A stretch of DNA of 64,000 nt from Scatomonas sp963930955 (GTDB taxonomy: Bacteria; Bacillota; Clostridia; Lachnospirales; Lachnospiraceae), in assembly GCA_963930955.1 (NCBI GenBank), contig OZ006967.1, positions 1,054,001-1,118,000 on the forward strand, written 5' to 3'. The notes beneath the pieces were generated by a model. That model had not been told where the DNA came from, searched no databases, and worked only from the letters and a program-made list of their open reading frames with translations. This document shows positions 34,808-41,698 of the stretch, piece after piece. The stretch's first letter is position 1. Every line of letters starts with the position of its first letter. The position numbers and the translations under genes are program-made.

Positions 34808-34815
34808 AAACAGAA

Positions 34816-34882
34816 GGTCTTGCTTAACAGAGGCAGATATGTTAAAATGTATTCTGTCTGTTAAGCGAGACCACCTTTAATT
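34816..34882 (+). terminator. Long terminator hairpin after lysA
   Basis: GGTCTTGCTTAACAGA (34816-34831) pairs with TCTGTTAAGCGAGACC (34857-34872), 16 pairs with one T-G pair and a 25-base loop. ACCTTTAATTT follows. Confidence 0.75.
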
Positions 34883-34883
34883 T

Positions 34884-34925
34884 GCCGGTGTGGCGGAATT
34901 GGCAGACGCACATGACTCAAAATCT
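34884..34925 (+). pseudogene. tRNA-Leu 5' fragment broken in the anticodon arm
   Basis: The first 28 bases are identical to the intact tRNA-Leu at 35071. The anticodon loop (ACTCAAAATC, anticodon CAA) is present. After that the sequence leaves the tRNA pattern: no variable arm, T arm or 3' acceptor strand follows. The break in the anticodon loop is a common integrase crossover site. Confidence 0.75.
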
Positions 34926-35012
34926 TGTTCGTCCATTCACAGGCGTTTTTGTAGGACCCTTGGTATTACAGCATATTTTCAACTGAATAACAGCATTTGG
35001 TTTTAATATCCC

Positions 35013-35048
35013 TCCCGCATATCCCTCCAAAATCAGAGATATGCGGGA
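35013..35048. repeat. Perfect 11-bp inverted repeat between the tRNA-Leu copies
   Basis: TCCCGCATATC (35013-35023) is exactly complementary to GATATGCGGGA (35038-35048). No long T-run follows, so it may be a recombinase arm site or the end of a lost element rather than a terminator. Confidence 0.5.
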
Positions 35049-35070
35049 CACAGGGAATTAAAATATAAAT

Positions 35071-35155
35071 GCCGGTGTGGCGGAATTGGCAGACGCACCG
35101 CACTCAAAATGCGGCGGAGCAATCCGTGCCGGTTCGAGTCCGGCCACCGGCACCA
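35071..35155 (+). tRNA. tRNA-Leu(CAA)
   Basis: Acceptor GCCGGTG (35071-35077) pairs with CACCGGC (35145-35151); CCA is encoded at 35153-35155. The anticodon stem CCGCA/TGCGG encloses CTCAAAA, so the anticodon is CAA. A long variable arm (GGCGGAGCAATCC region) and GGTTCGAGTCC T arm fit a class II tRNA-Leu. Confidence 0.95.
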
Positions 35156-35164
35156 GAATTTTCA

Positions 35165-35195
35165 GCCCTGAACTTACAGAGTTCAGGGCTTTTTT
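35165..35195. terminator. Terminator between tRNA-Leu and integrase
   Basis: GCCCTGAAC (35165-35173) pairs with GTTCAGGGC (35181-35189), followed by TTTTTT that runs into the integrase stop codon (TAA, 35194-35196 on the minus strand). Confidence 0.85.
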
Positions 35196-36705
35196 ATTGC
35201 CCGATAGTCTGTACTCTGGTGTTTTGCGGGTAAAATGCGAGAATCGCATTTGCCGACGAAACCTTGCTGCTATAATCAAGGTGGGTGTAAATATTCGATG
35301 TCGTTCCGATGTCGCTATGTCCCAGCCACTCCTGGATGTCCCTCAGACTGACACCGTTGGCGTAAAGAAGGCTGGCACAGCTATGGCGGAGATCGTGGAA
35401 ACGGATTTTTTTCAATCCGTGGTTTTTCAATACAATCTCGAAATGCTGTGTGATGAAGTTTGGTTTGACAAGTTCGCCCATTGCATTTACATAGATATAA
35501 TCCAGATATTTTTTGCAGTAGGCTGCACCGCATACCTTTTGATTGACAAGCTGCTCTTGTTTCAAGCGCCGCAGCAGTTCTTCAAAGGGTGGGACCAAAG
35601 GCAAGGTCCGGTAACTGGACTTCGTTTTCGTTCGGTCCTTCTGTACGGTGATGTTCTTGCCATCCACATTGACTTGCGTAACGGTGTGCTTTATGCTGAT
35701 TGTCTTTTTTTCAAAGTCAATCGCATCCCATTTCAGTCCGACTACCTCGCTCCGCCGCAATCCGTAAAATGCGGCAAGAATAACACCCAGCTCAATGGGG
35801 TCGCCCTTTACAGTCTTGAAAAGGATTTCCAGCTCTTGCTGGTTGTAAATCGTCGCAAGATATTTGTCTTTCCGGGGTCGCTCTACACGGTCAGCGGGGT
35901 TCGACTTGATTAGTCCGATCTGGAACGCATACTGCAAGCATTTACGGATGTTGGCGTGGCGATGGATTACGGTATTAGCCGTAAGCCCTTTACCAAGCTC
36001 AAATTGATAGTAGTCCTGGATGTGCTTGGGGTGCTTCTCCAGGTCCTGCAAGGTGAGCATTTTGTCTTTGAAGTACGGGACAATGCTTCCCTTGATGGAA
36101 TTGGCGTAGGATGAATATGTGGTCAGCTCGACGCTGCTTTTCATCATTTCCAGCCATTCCAGAATAAAATCGGTAAAGAGTATGGGAGCTTCATCTGCAC
36201 ACGGGTTGATATGAGCCACAGGGTTTTCCTTCAGCCATGTCAACTCAACGGCGTATTGAAATGCTGCCACGATTATCTCGTGGTATTGCAGCAATTCCTG
36301 CGAAGAAGCCTCGTGTTCCTGTCTTTCATAGCGATAAAATGCCTCCAGATCGCGTCCAGACATTTTGAGCAAACCAATAGGATGTTTCTCAAAGAATGGC
36401 TCAATCTGACTTCTAACATCGTAGGCATATTCCGCGTATGTACTTGGGCTAAAGGAAAAAGCGTTTTCTTTCAGCCACTTATTCAAAAAAACATGAAACG
36501 GCACATCTGCGTTTTCTAGCAGGTTTTCGGGGTTAAATTCTTTTCGGGTCTTGAGCAGCATTGCTTCAGCCCGCTTTTTATTGCCCTTTACGGCAAGTCC
36601 TGTGCTGATAGATTTGCTTTTTCGTTTACCGTCAGCACCTTTCCAGCTTAATATCATCTGGAAATATCCATTTTGTTCTCTCAGGTGGCCTGCTACCATC
36701 ATCAT
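35194..36705 (-). CDS. Tyrosine recombinase (element integrase) with two core-binding domains
   Basis: The enzyme integrates and excises the element. The 503-residue protein has an AP2-like N-terminal arm-binding region (about 1-60), then two SAM-like core-binding segments (about 68-165 and 176-275), and the catalytic domain with Arg317 (YGLRRSE), His437 and Arg440 (HDLRHS), His463 (LGHSD) and Tyr473. Most Tn916-type integrases are near 400 residues with one core-binding domain. The gene points toward tRNA-Leu and stops 38 bases from it. The frame starts at 36705 (MMMVAGHLRE) behind AAGGAGGAATGATG. Confidence 0.93.
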   Translation of the reverse strand: MMMVAGHLREQNGYFQMILSWKGADGKRKSKSISTGLAVKGNKKRAEAMLLKTRKEFNPENLLENADVPFHVFLNKWLKENAFSFSPSTYAEYAYDVRSQIEPFFEKHPIGLLKMSGRDLEAFYRYERQEHEASSQELLQYHEIIVAAFQYAVELTWLKENPVAHINPCADEAPILFTDFILEWLEMMKSSVELTTYSSYANSIKGSIVPYFKDKMLTLQDLEKHPKHIQDYYQFELGKGLTANTVIHRHANIRKCLQYAFQIGLIKSNPADRVERPRKDKYLATIYNQQELEILFKTVKGDPIELGVILAAFYGLRRSEVVGLKWDAIDFEKKTISIKHTVTQVNVDGKNITVQKDRTKTKSSYRTLPLVPPFEELLRRLKQEQLVNQKVCGAAYCKKYLDYIYVNAMGELVKPNFITQHFEIVLKNHGLKKIRFHDLRHSCASLLYANGVSLRDIQEWLGHSDIGTTSNIYTHLDYSSKVSSANAILAFYPQNTRVQTIGQ

Positions 36706-36788
36706 TCCTCCTTTTTGCAGCAGCTATATTCACCCGCTGTTGACAGTATCATCGTACCATCGCCCTGTAAATGTAGCAAGGATGTGAA

Positions 36789-37010
36789 TTAGCTTCGTCT
36801 GATGATGTGCAAGTAATTCAATATGTGAAGTTTGGGAATCTTGTAGGTTCGGCCCACGCGGAAATGTTCAATGCTGTTTTCCTGCAACAATCGGTAGGCG
36901 GACTTCTCGCTGATCCCCAGCATTTTACTCATTTGCGCGACGCTGACAATATCGGGATAGTTTGAAAAAACCATGCTGTAAGCGTCTTTTTGAGATATTG
37001 ACATACTCAT
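36789..37010 (-). CDS. Excisionase-type helix-turn-helix protein
   Basis: A 73-residue DNA-binding protein with the helix-turn-helix VAQMSKMLGISEKSAYRLLQEN followed by HFRVGRTYKIPK (quoted in short parts), the pattern of excisionase and MerR-like small proteins. It probably directs excision together with the integrase. The start at 37010 follows GAGGAGG on the minus strand; the open frame extends upstream without a ribosome binding site. Confidence 0.82.
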   Translation of the reverse strand: MSMSISQKDAYSMVFSNYPDIVSVAQMSKMLGISEKSAYRLLQENSIEHFRVGRTYKIPKLHILNYLHIIRRS

Positions 37011-37050
37011 AATCAACACCTCCTCAGCGTGGAGAATGTCAAAATAGAAA

Positions 37051-37108
37051 AGCAGCCGCACCGATAAAGTAGAGGGTATATGCTAACCTACAAGTCGGTA
37101 CGGCTGCT
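37051..37108 (-). terminator. Strong hairpin upstream of the excisionase gene
   Basis: AGCAGCCGCACCGA (37051-37064) and TCGGTACGGCTGCT (37095-37108) pair at 13 of 14 positions. On the minus strand TTTTCTATTTT follows, so it should stop or attenuate transcription entering the excisionase and integrase genes. Confidence 0.75.
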
Positions 37109-37511
37109 GTATTATAATTTGATTTCAATTCGTCACATTTGCCACGCACCCCTGACGATGGGAACATTCCTGGTCTCCGCTGGCGCGGCTGTCATAACTC
37201 CGCAGCGTCGTTTTTCTCGTGCGCCGCAGGGTTCCCCCCAAGTCTTTAGGAGGCCGTGAGGAAGTATCTTTAAGCCCCCATGCAGTCATCGCGCCCCAAA
37301 GTGCCAACTCCAGGTTTCAGGCTTGCGTTGATCGCTCAGGACAGCCTGTTCATCACCTCCTTGGCTTGTCCTTCTTGGCGGCGCGCCTGATTCGCTCATA
37401 CATGGGTTATGTACCAGAAATGCCGTCTATTCGGTTGTCAATGTGCTAACGAAGGTGAAGATTGTCCTTCTAATAGTAGTGAAGAAAACGGCGTTTTTTT
37501 GGCCATGTAAA
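37109..37511. other. Gene-free stretch of the element, possible transcribed RNA
   Basis: About 400 bases with no convincing gene. It is GC-rich in 37190-37330 and AT-rich toward the sigma-like gene. On the minus strand TTGACA occurs at 37436-37441 with no good -10 partner at 17 bases. A 60-codon frame (37125-37307, minus) has odd composition, rich in Arg and Ser, and no clear ribosome binding site. The strong terminator at 37051-37108 implies that something is transcribed across it. Confidence 0.4.
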
Positions 37512-37934
37512 TTAAACTTTCTCAATTTTTTTTGCCAGATGCTTTAAGCCGCGCTTAAGGCTCTTATAGACCCAGCTCGGATCAATACTTTCGGCTTGTG
37601 CAATTTCCTTGACGGTCATACCCAGGTAGAACCGGGCGTAGATCCACTTGGCCTGCTTGTCCGGTAGCTCCATCACCGCAGCATAGAGCTGATCGCGGAG
37701 CTGTTGGTTCTCCAGGATTTCTTCCGGGGTCGGCGGGCGCTGCACAATAGCCTTCTCAATGCCGTTGTCACAGTCCAGAGAGTATTGCGCTTTGTAATTA
37801 TACATCTGCCGCAGGTAGAGTGCTTCGGCTCGTTTATCGGCCAGTAATACCGCTTGTACTTCATCGGTCACATCCAAAAAAGTGTCTGTTTTATAAACAT
37901 CGGGATAAAGCTCCCGAAGATTAATCTTCTGCAT
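37512..37934 (-). CDS. Sigma-70 family-like factor of the element
   Basis: A 140-residue protein with a C-terminal sigma region 4 helix-turn-helix (FYLGMTVKEIAQAESIDPSWVYKSLKRG) and the preceding helix ELPDKQAKWIYARF. The N-terminal half is not a clear region 2. Such proteins sit at the recombination end of Tn916- and Tn1549-like elements and regulate excision or transfer. The start follows GGAGGTACATA. Confidence 0.82.
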   Translation of the reverse strand: MQKINLRELYPDVYKTDTFLDVTDEVQAVLLADKRAEALYLRQMYNYKAQYSLDCDNGIEKAIVQRPPTPEEILENQQLRDQLYAAVMELPDKQAKWIYARFYLGMTVKEIAQAESIDPSWVYKSLKRGLKHLAKKIEKV

Positions 37935-38055
37935 TATGTACCTCCATTTCGGTTCACGGGGTCAATTGCCAGGTGAGCCGAAACGAGGGGGAGAACGACA
38001 GCGTGGGATAGTTTCAGGCCAGTCTTGATTTGATTTTTCCCACACAAATGCAAAA

Positions 38056-38092
38056 GCGCCTGTGTGACAGCACGACACACAGGCGCAATTTT
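38056..38092. terminator. Bidirectional terminator hairpin
   Basis: GCGCCTGTGTG (38056-38066) pairs exactly with CACACAGGCGC (38076-38086). AATTTTC follows on the plus strand and TTTTG on the minus strand. It separates the sigma-like gene from the ABC-F region. Confidence 0.8.
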
Positions 38093-38152
38093 CAATATTA
38101 TTCTGTATATTCCAACATTTTTCGCAATTATCGACACAATATATTGGAGGAA

Positions 38153-38203
38153 TTAGGTGACTTTTTTTAACTTGTGCTGTTGTTTTTCAAGCAGTTTACG
38201 CAT
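38153..38203 (-). CDS. Tiny ORF with strong ribosome binding site downstream of ABC-F gene
   Basis: Sixteen codons, MRKLLEKQQHKLKKVT, start 6 bases after GGAGG and end at TAA. The frame is bracketed by an inverted repeat, TATTGGAGG near 38141-38150 and CCTCCAATA near 38208-38217. It could be a leader peptide for a lost gene or the start of a deleted gene. Nothing coding follows before the terminator at 38086. Confidence 0.4.
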   Translation of the reverse strand: MRKLLEKQQHKLKKVT

Positions 38204-38792
38204 AAAACCTCCAATATTTCTACATCTCTGGCTACTCACCTCTTAAACGCCAAAGTTTATGTTATATTTCTATTTTATTGGGGGGAAACATAAAAAATTG
38301 TAAAACTAAAGCAGAATATCATACCTGCCATGAAGAAGACCATTTTTCGGCTTTCCCTCTTTTGTTATCCGACCGTCAAGCGTATGTTTTGGGTTGCAAT
38401 CGCATTTCTGAAAGCAAGATCATGTTCTACAAAAATCATGGTAGGAGAAAATTCTCTAATCAGATTTTCAATTTGCATTCGGGAATAGATGTCAATATAG
38501 TTAAGAGGTTCATCCCACACATACAGATGCGCTTGTTCACAAAGGCTTTTTGCTATCAACACTTTTTTCTTTTGTCCCGCCGAAAAATCTTGCATTTTCT
38601 TTTCAAACTGTATTCGTGAAAAATCCATTTTCCGTAAGATTGCCTTAAACAAACTTTCATCGATACGATTGGCTTCCGCAAACTCTGATAACGAACCGTT
38701 CAGCATAGAAGTATTGGTGTGGTATAAAAAAAGTTGACAGCTTATTCTCAAGGATTTCATAATAAAACCAAGAGAATAAGGAGGTATTCAAA

Positions 38793-39125
38793 GTGGCACG
38801 TAAATATGACCATGAATACAAAGTACAGGCAGTAAAGCTTGCCAAAGAAATCGGTGGCGCTAAGGCTGCTAAAGAATTAGGAATCCCAGAAGGAACCATT
38901 CATACCTGGCTGAAAGCTGTTAGAGCCGGTAAGTTGGATATCGGAGAAGGCTCCCATACTCCCACCAGCGCAATGAGCCTGTCAGAAGAGATTACCATGC
39001 TGCGCAAACGGGTGAAGGAACAGGATAAGGAAATCCGTCGCCTGAAGGAAGAGAACGAATTCCTGGAGGAAGCCAGTGCTTTTTTCGCCGCCAGCCGTCG
39101 GAAGTCAGCAAAAACCAGAGAATGA
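38793..39125 (+). CDS. IS3-family OrfA
   Basis: A 110-residue protein with an N-terminal helix-turn-helix (VKLAKEIGGAKAAKELGIPEGTIHTWLK in parts) and a C-terminal leucine-zipper-like coil, typical of IS3 OrfA. It binds the ends of the element. It ends in ATGA, overlapping the orfB start. Confidence 0.92.
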   Translation: MARKYDHEYKVQAVKLAKEIGGAKAAKELGIPEGTIHTWLKAVRAGKLDIGEGSHTPTSAMSLSEEITMLRKRVKEQDKEIRRLKEENEFLEEASAFFAASRRKSAKTRE

Positions 39126-40030
39126 TCTTTCTGGCCCTGAAGACAGAGGACGGCAGGACTACCGGGAAAATCTCGTTCTACTGCAGAATGCTTGGGATCA
39201 GTCGTCAAGGCTTCTATAAATATCTTGCAAATAAAAACCGACCCTGGAAGTACCAGGATCTGGCAGATGCCATGAAAGAAATCGTCAGTGAGGATGAATG
39301 TAACGATACTTATGGTCGAATCCGGATGTATCAGGCATTGCTGCTGAAACAGCCGAAAGGAGTGCGTATCCCCAGTGAAAGAACCGTATACCGGGTTATG
39401 GATCAGATTGGCTTGAGCCATCGGCCCAAGAGAAAGCCAAATGGGATCACAAAGGCTGATCGCGAAGCCATGAAATCGGACGATCTGCTGAAGCGGGATT
39501 TCCGTTCTGATATCCCATTAGAAAAATGCATCACAGATATCACGGAGATCCCGGCATCCAATGGGAAACTGTATGTATCTGCGATTTTTGACTGCTTTGA
39601 TCTTAGTGTCCTTGGTCTGGCAATGGAAACAAATATGAAAGCCGATCTATGTATCCATACATTGGAAAATGCCCTGACTGCTTATCCTGCGTTGGAAGGC
39701 GCTGTCATCCACAGTGACCGCGGGACACAGTATACCAGCGAGTTCTACCGTCAGACCATCCGGGAGCATCATATCCATCAAAGCATGAACAGTGCCGGAG
39801 GGCGCTGCCATGATAATGCACGCTGCGAGAGCATGTGGGCCAGAATGAAGACGGAGCTCCTTTATGACCGTTATGACACAAAACAGATGGAAGTAGAAGA
39901 ACTAAAGGTACTTATCTGGAGATACTTCCTCAGCTACTGGAACAATCGGAGGATCTGCTCTGCCAATGGAGGCCTTCCTCCCATGGTAAAACGCAGGCAG
40001 TATTATGAGGCTTTGGAGGTGGCTGCATAG
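39122..40030 (+). CDS. IS3-family transposase OrfB
   Basis: A 302-residue integrase-type transposase. The DDE residues are Asp in KCITDITEI, Asp in VIHSDRGTQYTS and Glu in NARCESMWARMKTELL. An N-terminal HTH_21-like segment (YGRIRMYQALL) precedes the core. The start overlaps orfA by 4 bases (ATGA), so coupling rather than a visible slippery frameshift may produce it; in many IS3 members OrfAB is made by -1 frameshift. Confidence 0.94.
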   Translation: MIFLALKTEDGRTTGKISFYCRMLGISRQGFYKYLANKNRPWKYQDLADAMKEIVSEDECNDTYGRIRMYQALLLKQPKGVRIPSERTVYRVMDQIGLSHRPKRKPNGITKADREAMKSDDLLKRDFRSDIPLEKCITDITEIPASNGKLYVSAIFDCFDLSVLGLAMETNMKADLCIHTLENALTAYPALEGAVIHSDRGTQYTSEFYRQTIREHHIHQSMNSAGGRCHDNARCESMWARMKTELLYDRYDTKQMEVEELKVLIWRYFLSYWNNRRICSANGGLPPMVKRRQYYEALEVAA

Positions 40031-41240
40031 TCAGTGATATCCTTGAGAAAAATGTGTCAACTAATCTTGACAATATCATATCTTGGGGTACATAGGACAA
40101 TATCATGCCAGAACCTATTGCAACTGTCCCACGGTGTTCTATTTGTTGCCCGACCAGTAGCTTTAGAAGGCTCGTTTTGCCAGAACCATTTTTGCCATCA
40201 AGGGCAATGCGTTCTCCCTGTTTTACTGTAAACGAGATTGGCTGGCAGACATTTTTGCCGTCAAAAATCGGTACAACATCAGAGAAAGTCACTAAGGTAT
40301 CTGAAAAATAGAGAAGCGGAGCGATTTTCAAATCTTCTACGGTTTCCAAATTTTTGAGAAGGCCGGACTTTTCCTCGATTGCACGTTGCTGCCGCACTTC
40401 GATAGCCTTTGAGCGTTTCATCATTTTAGCAGATTTGTGACCAATATACCCTCGGTCAACCGGGCCGTTCCCATATTTTGACGCTTCAATTCGGTCTGAC
40501 CAGACAGAAGTTCTTTTAGCTGCCTTTTGCATATTATCAATGCTTTTTTTCAGCTTCACATTTTGAGCGAGTTCAAATTCTTGTTGACGCTGGAAGTTGG
40601 TAAACCAAGTAGAAAAATTTCCGCTTTGCACTTCGATGTTTGACCGATTGATCGACAGGATATGGTCAACACAGCCATCTAAAAAACAGCGATCATGAGA
40701 GACTAAGATAAATCCCTTTTTCCGTTTCAGGTATGCTGAAACGGTTTCTCTGGCTTTCATATCCAAATGGTTTGTCGGTTCATCAATCAGTAAAAAGTGT
40801 CCATCATTCAGAAATAGAGCGGCAAGCAGCACCTTGGTCTGCTCTCCATTGGAAAGCGTAAAAAATGGCCTCCAAAGTACATCATCACGGACTTCCAGAT
40901 AGGATAGTTCTCTCAACAGCTCCCACTCTTCCGCCAGCGGGCAGACTTCCGAGAGAATGTCCGTAGTTAATCTGTTTTTGTTGTTCACAGGATATGGAAA
41001 GTAATCAAATTGCACAGAGGCTTGTATTTTTCCGTGGTATTCGTACTTTCCAAGCAGGAGATTTAGAAAAGTTGTTTTCCCTCTACCGTTTCTTCCAACA
41101 AACCCAAGTTTCCAATCTGTATCAATTTGAAAATTGACGTTTTCAAAAATGTTATCATAGCTGGATGGATAGGCAAAGGTAAGGTTCTCGACTCGGATCA
41201 TCGACATATCGCATTCCTCCTTTATTCCGGGGATAAAGAA

Positions 41241-41363
41241 CATAAAATAAGAGCTGCAAGAAAGTCAATTCTTGCAGCTCGTCATAGCATAATAGTACCA
41301 TTCCTTGTCGAGAATGATACAACTACAATATATCGAGTGAATAGACTTTTAACTTTCTTGCAA
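41241..41363 (-). promoter_or_regulatory. Ribosome-mediated attenuator of the ABC-F gene
   Basis: On the minus strand GAGCTGCAAGAA (41269-41280 side) and TTCTTGCAGCTC (41251-41262 side) form a perfect 12-pair stem followed by TTATTTTA, a terminator. Upstream, TTGCAAGAAAGTT (41351-41363) can pair either with AACTTTTCTTGCAA in the uORF or with the 3' arm of the terminator. A ribosome stalled on the uORF would favour antitermination. Confidence 0.8.
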
Positions 41364-41409
41364 TGGGCACAATGACACTGTAAAACACAGCATCACTGTA
41401 TATTCCAAT

Positions 41410-41433
41410 TTATTTGCAAGAAAAGTTAATCAT
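41410..41433 (-). CDS. Seven-residue regulatory uORF of the ABC-F gene
   Basis: The frame MINFSCK starts 5-8 bases after GAGGTGAGGTG and stops at TAA. Its codons (AACTTTTCTTGCAA) form one arm of the alternating attenuator structure. Short uORFs of this kind are known for ABC-F and erm resistance genes, where antibiotic stalling induces expression. Confidence 0.7.
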   Translation of the reverse strand: MINFSCK

Positions 41434-41455
41434 CTTTTCACCTCACCTCTAATAT

Positions 41456-41698
41456 TTATTTCAATATACCATAAGTAGACATATATGTCAAATAGAAAGG
41501 CAGCCATAGATGATAAGTTACCCCAGCAAAGGTGGCAAGCAATGCCCCTGGATAGCCATTCGGCTTCAGGCGCTGCTTGTTGAGGGAATCCCCCAAGCCC
41601 CCATGAACGCAGAATTTTATTCTGCGGCTGCGCGTCCGATGGACGCTTTTGACCATGACCAGTTCACCGCTGGTCGTGGTCTTTTTCTTTTTTGGCAT
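41456..41698 (-). CDS. Small basic protein after the relaxase, uncertain
   Basis: An 80-residue frame starting MPKKKKTTTSGELVMVKS, very basic in its first 30 residues, overlapping the relaxase 3' end by 35 bases and preceded by GGAGGCGG at a good distance. The last 25 residues look membrane-like (LPFYLTYMSTYGILK). I do not recognise the family. The end of the frame overlaps the ABC-F promoter, so the natural stop may have been altered. Confidence 0.4.
   Translation of the reverse strand: MPKKKKTTTSGELVMVKSVHRTRSRRIKFCVHGGLGDSLNKQRLKPNGYPGALLATFAGVTYHLWLPFYLTYMSTYGILK
41463..41491 (-). promoter_or_regulatory. Promoter of the ABC-F leader
   Basis: On the minus strand TTGACA (41486-41491) and TATATT (41463-41468) are separated by 17 bases, 30 bases before the uORF. 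The promoter lies in the 3' end of the small ORF at 41456-41698. Confidence 0.8.

Larger units (their letters stand above)
38715..40078 (+). mobile_element. IS3-family insertion sequence
   Basis: The element is 1364 bp, starts TGGTGTGG and ends AATATCA (TG...CA), and is flanked by TAT direct repeats at 38712-38714 and 40079-40081. Imperfect inverted ends share AGTTGACA (38732-38739 with TGTCAACT 40055-40062) and TTCTCAAGGAT (38745-38755 with ATCCTTGAGAA 40039-40049). It carries intact orfA and orfB. Confidence 0.93.
38365..41207 (-). pseudogene. Lsa/CplR-like ABC-F ribosomal protection gene, split by IS3 element
   Basis: ABC-F proteins of this group protect the ribosome against lincosamides, pleuromutilins and streptogramin A. 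The N-terminal part (40079-41207) has Walker A GRNGRGKTTF, LSNGEQTKVLLAALFL, LLIDEPTNHLD, and the second Walker A DGKNGSGKTSLL. The C-terminal part (38365-38714) has the second signature SAGQKKKVLIAKSLC and Walker B LYVWDEPLNYID. Removing IS3 and one TAT copy rejoins the frame as YVPQDTSMLNG, giving about 491 residues, the normal length. As it stands the product is truncated in the second ATPase domain. Start ATG 41207 follows AAAGGAGGA. Regulated by an upstream attenuator. Confidence 0.88.

Noticed and set aside
34884..34970. Second functional tRNA-Leu
   Set aside because: No T arm or 3' acceptor strand follows the anticodon loop.
37125..37307. 60-codon minus-strand frame in the element gap
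   Set aside because: Odd Arg/Ser-rich composition and no clear ribosome binding site; kept only as part of the gap description.
38278..38619. Plus-strand frame opposite the ABC-F C-terminus
   Set aside because: It is antisense to recognised ABC-F motifs.
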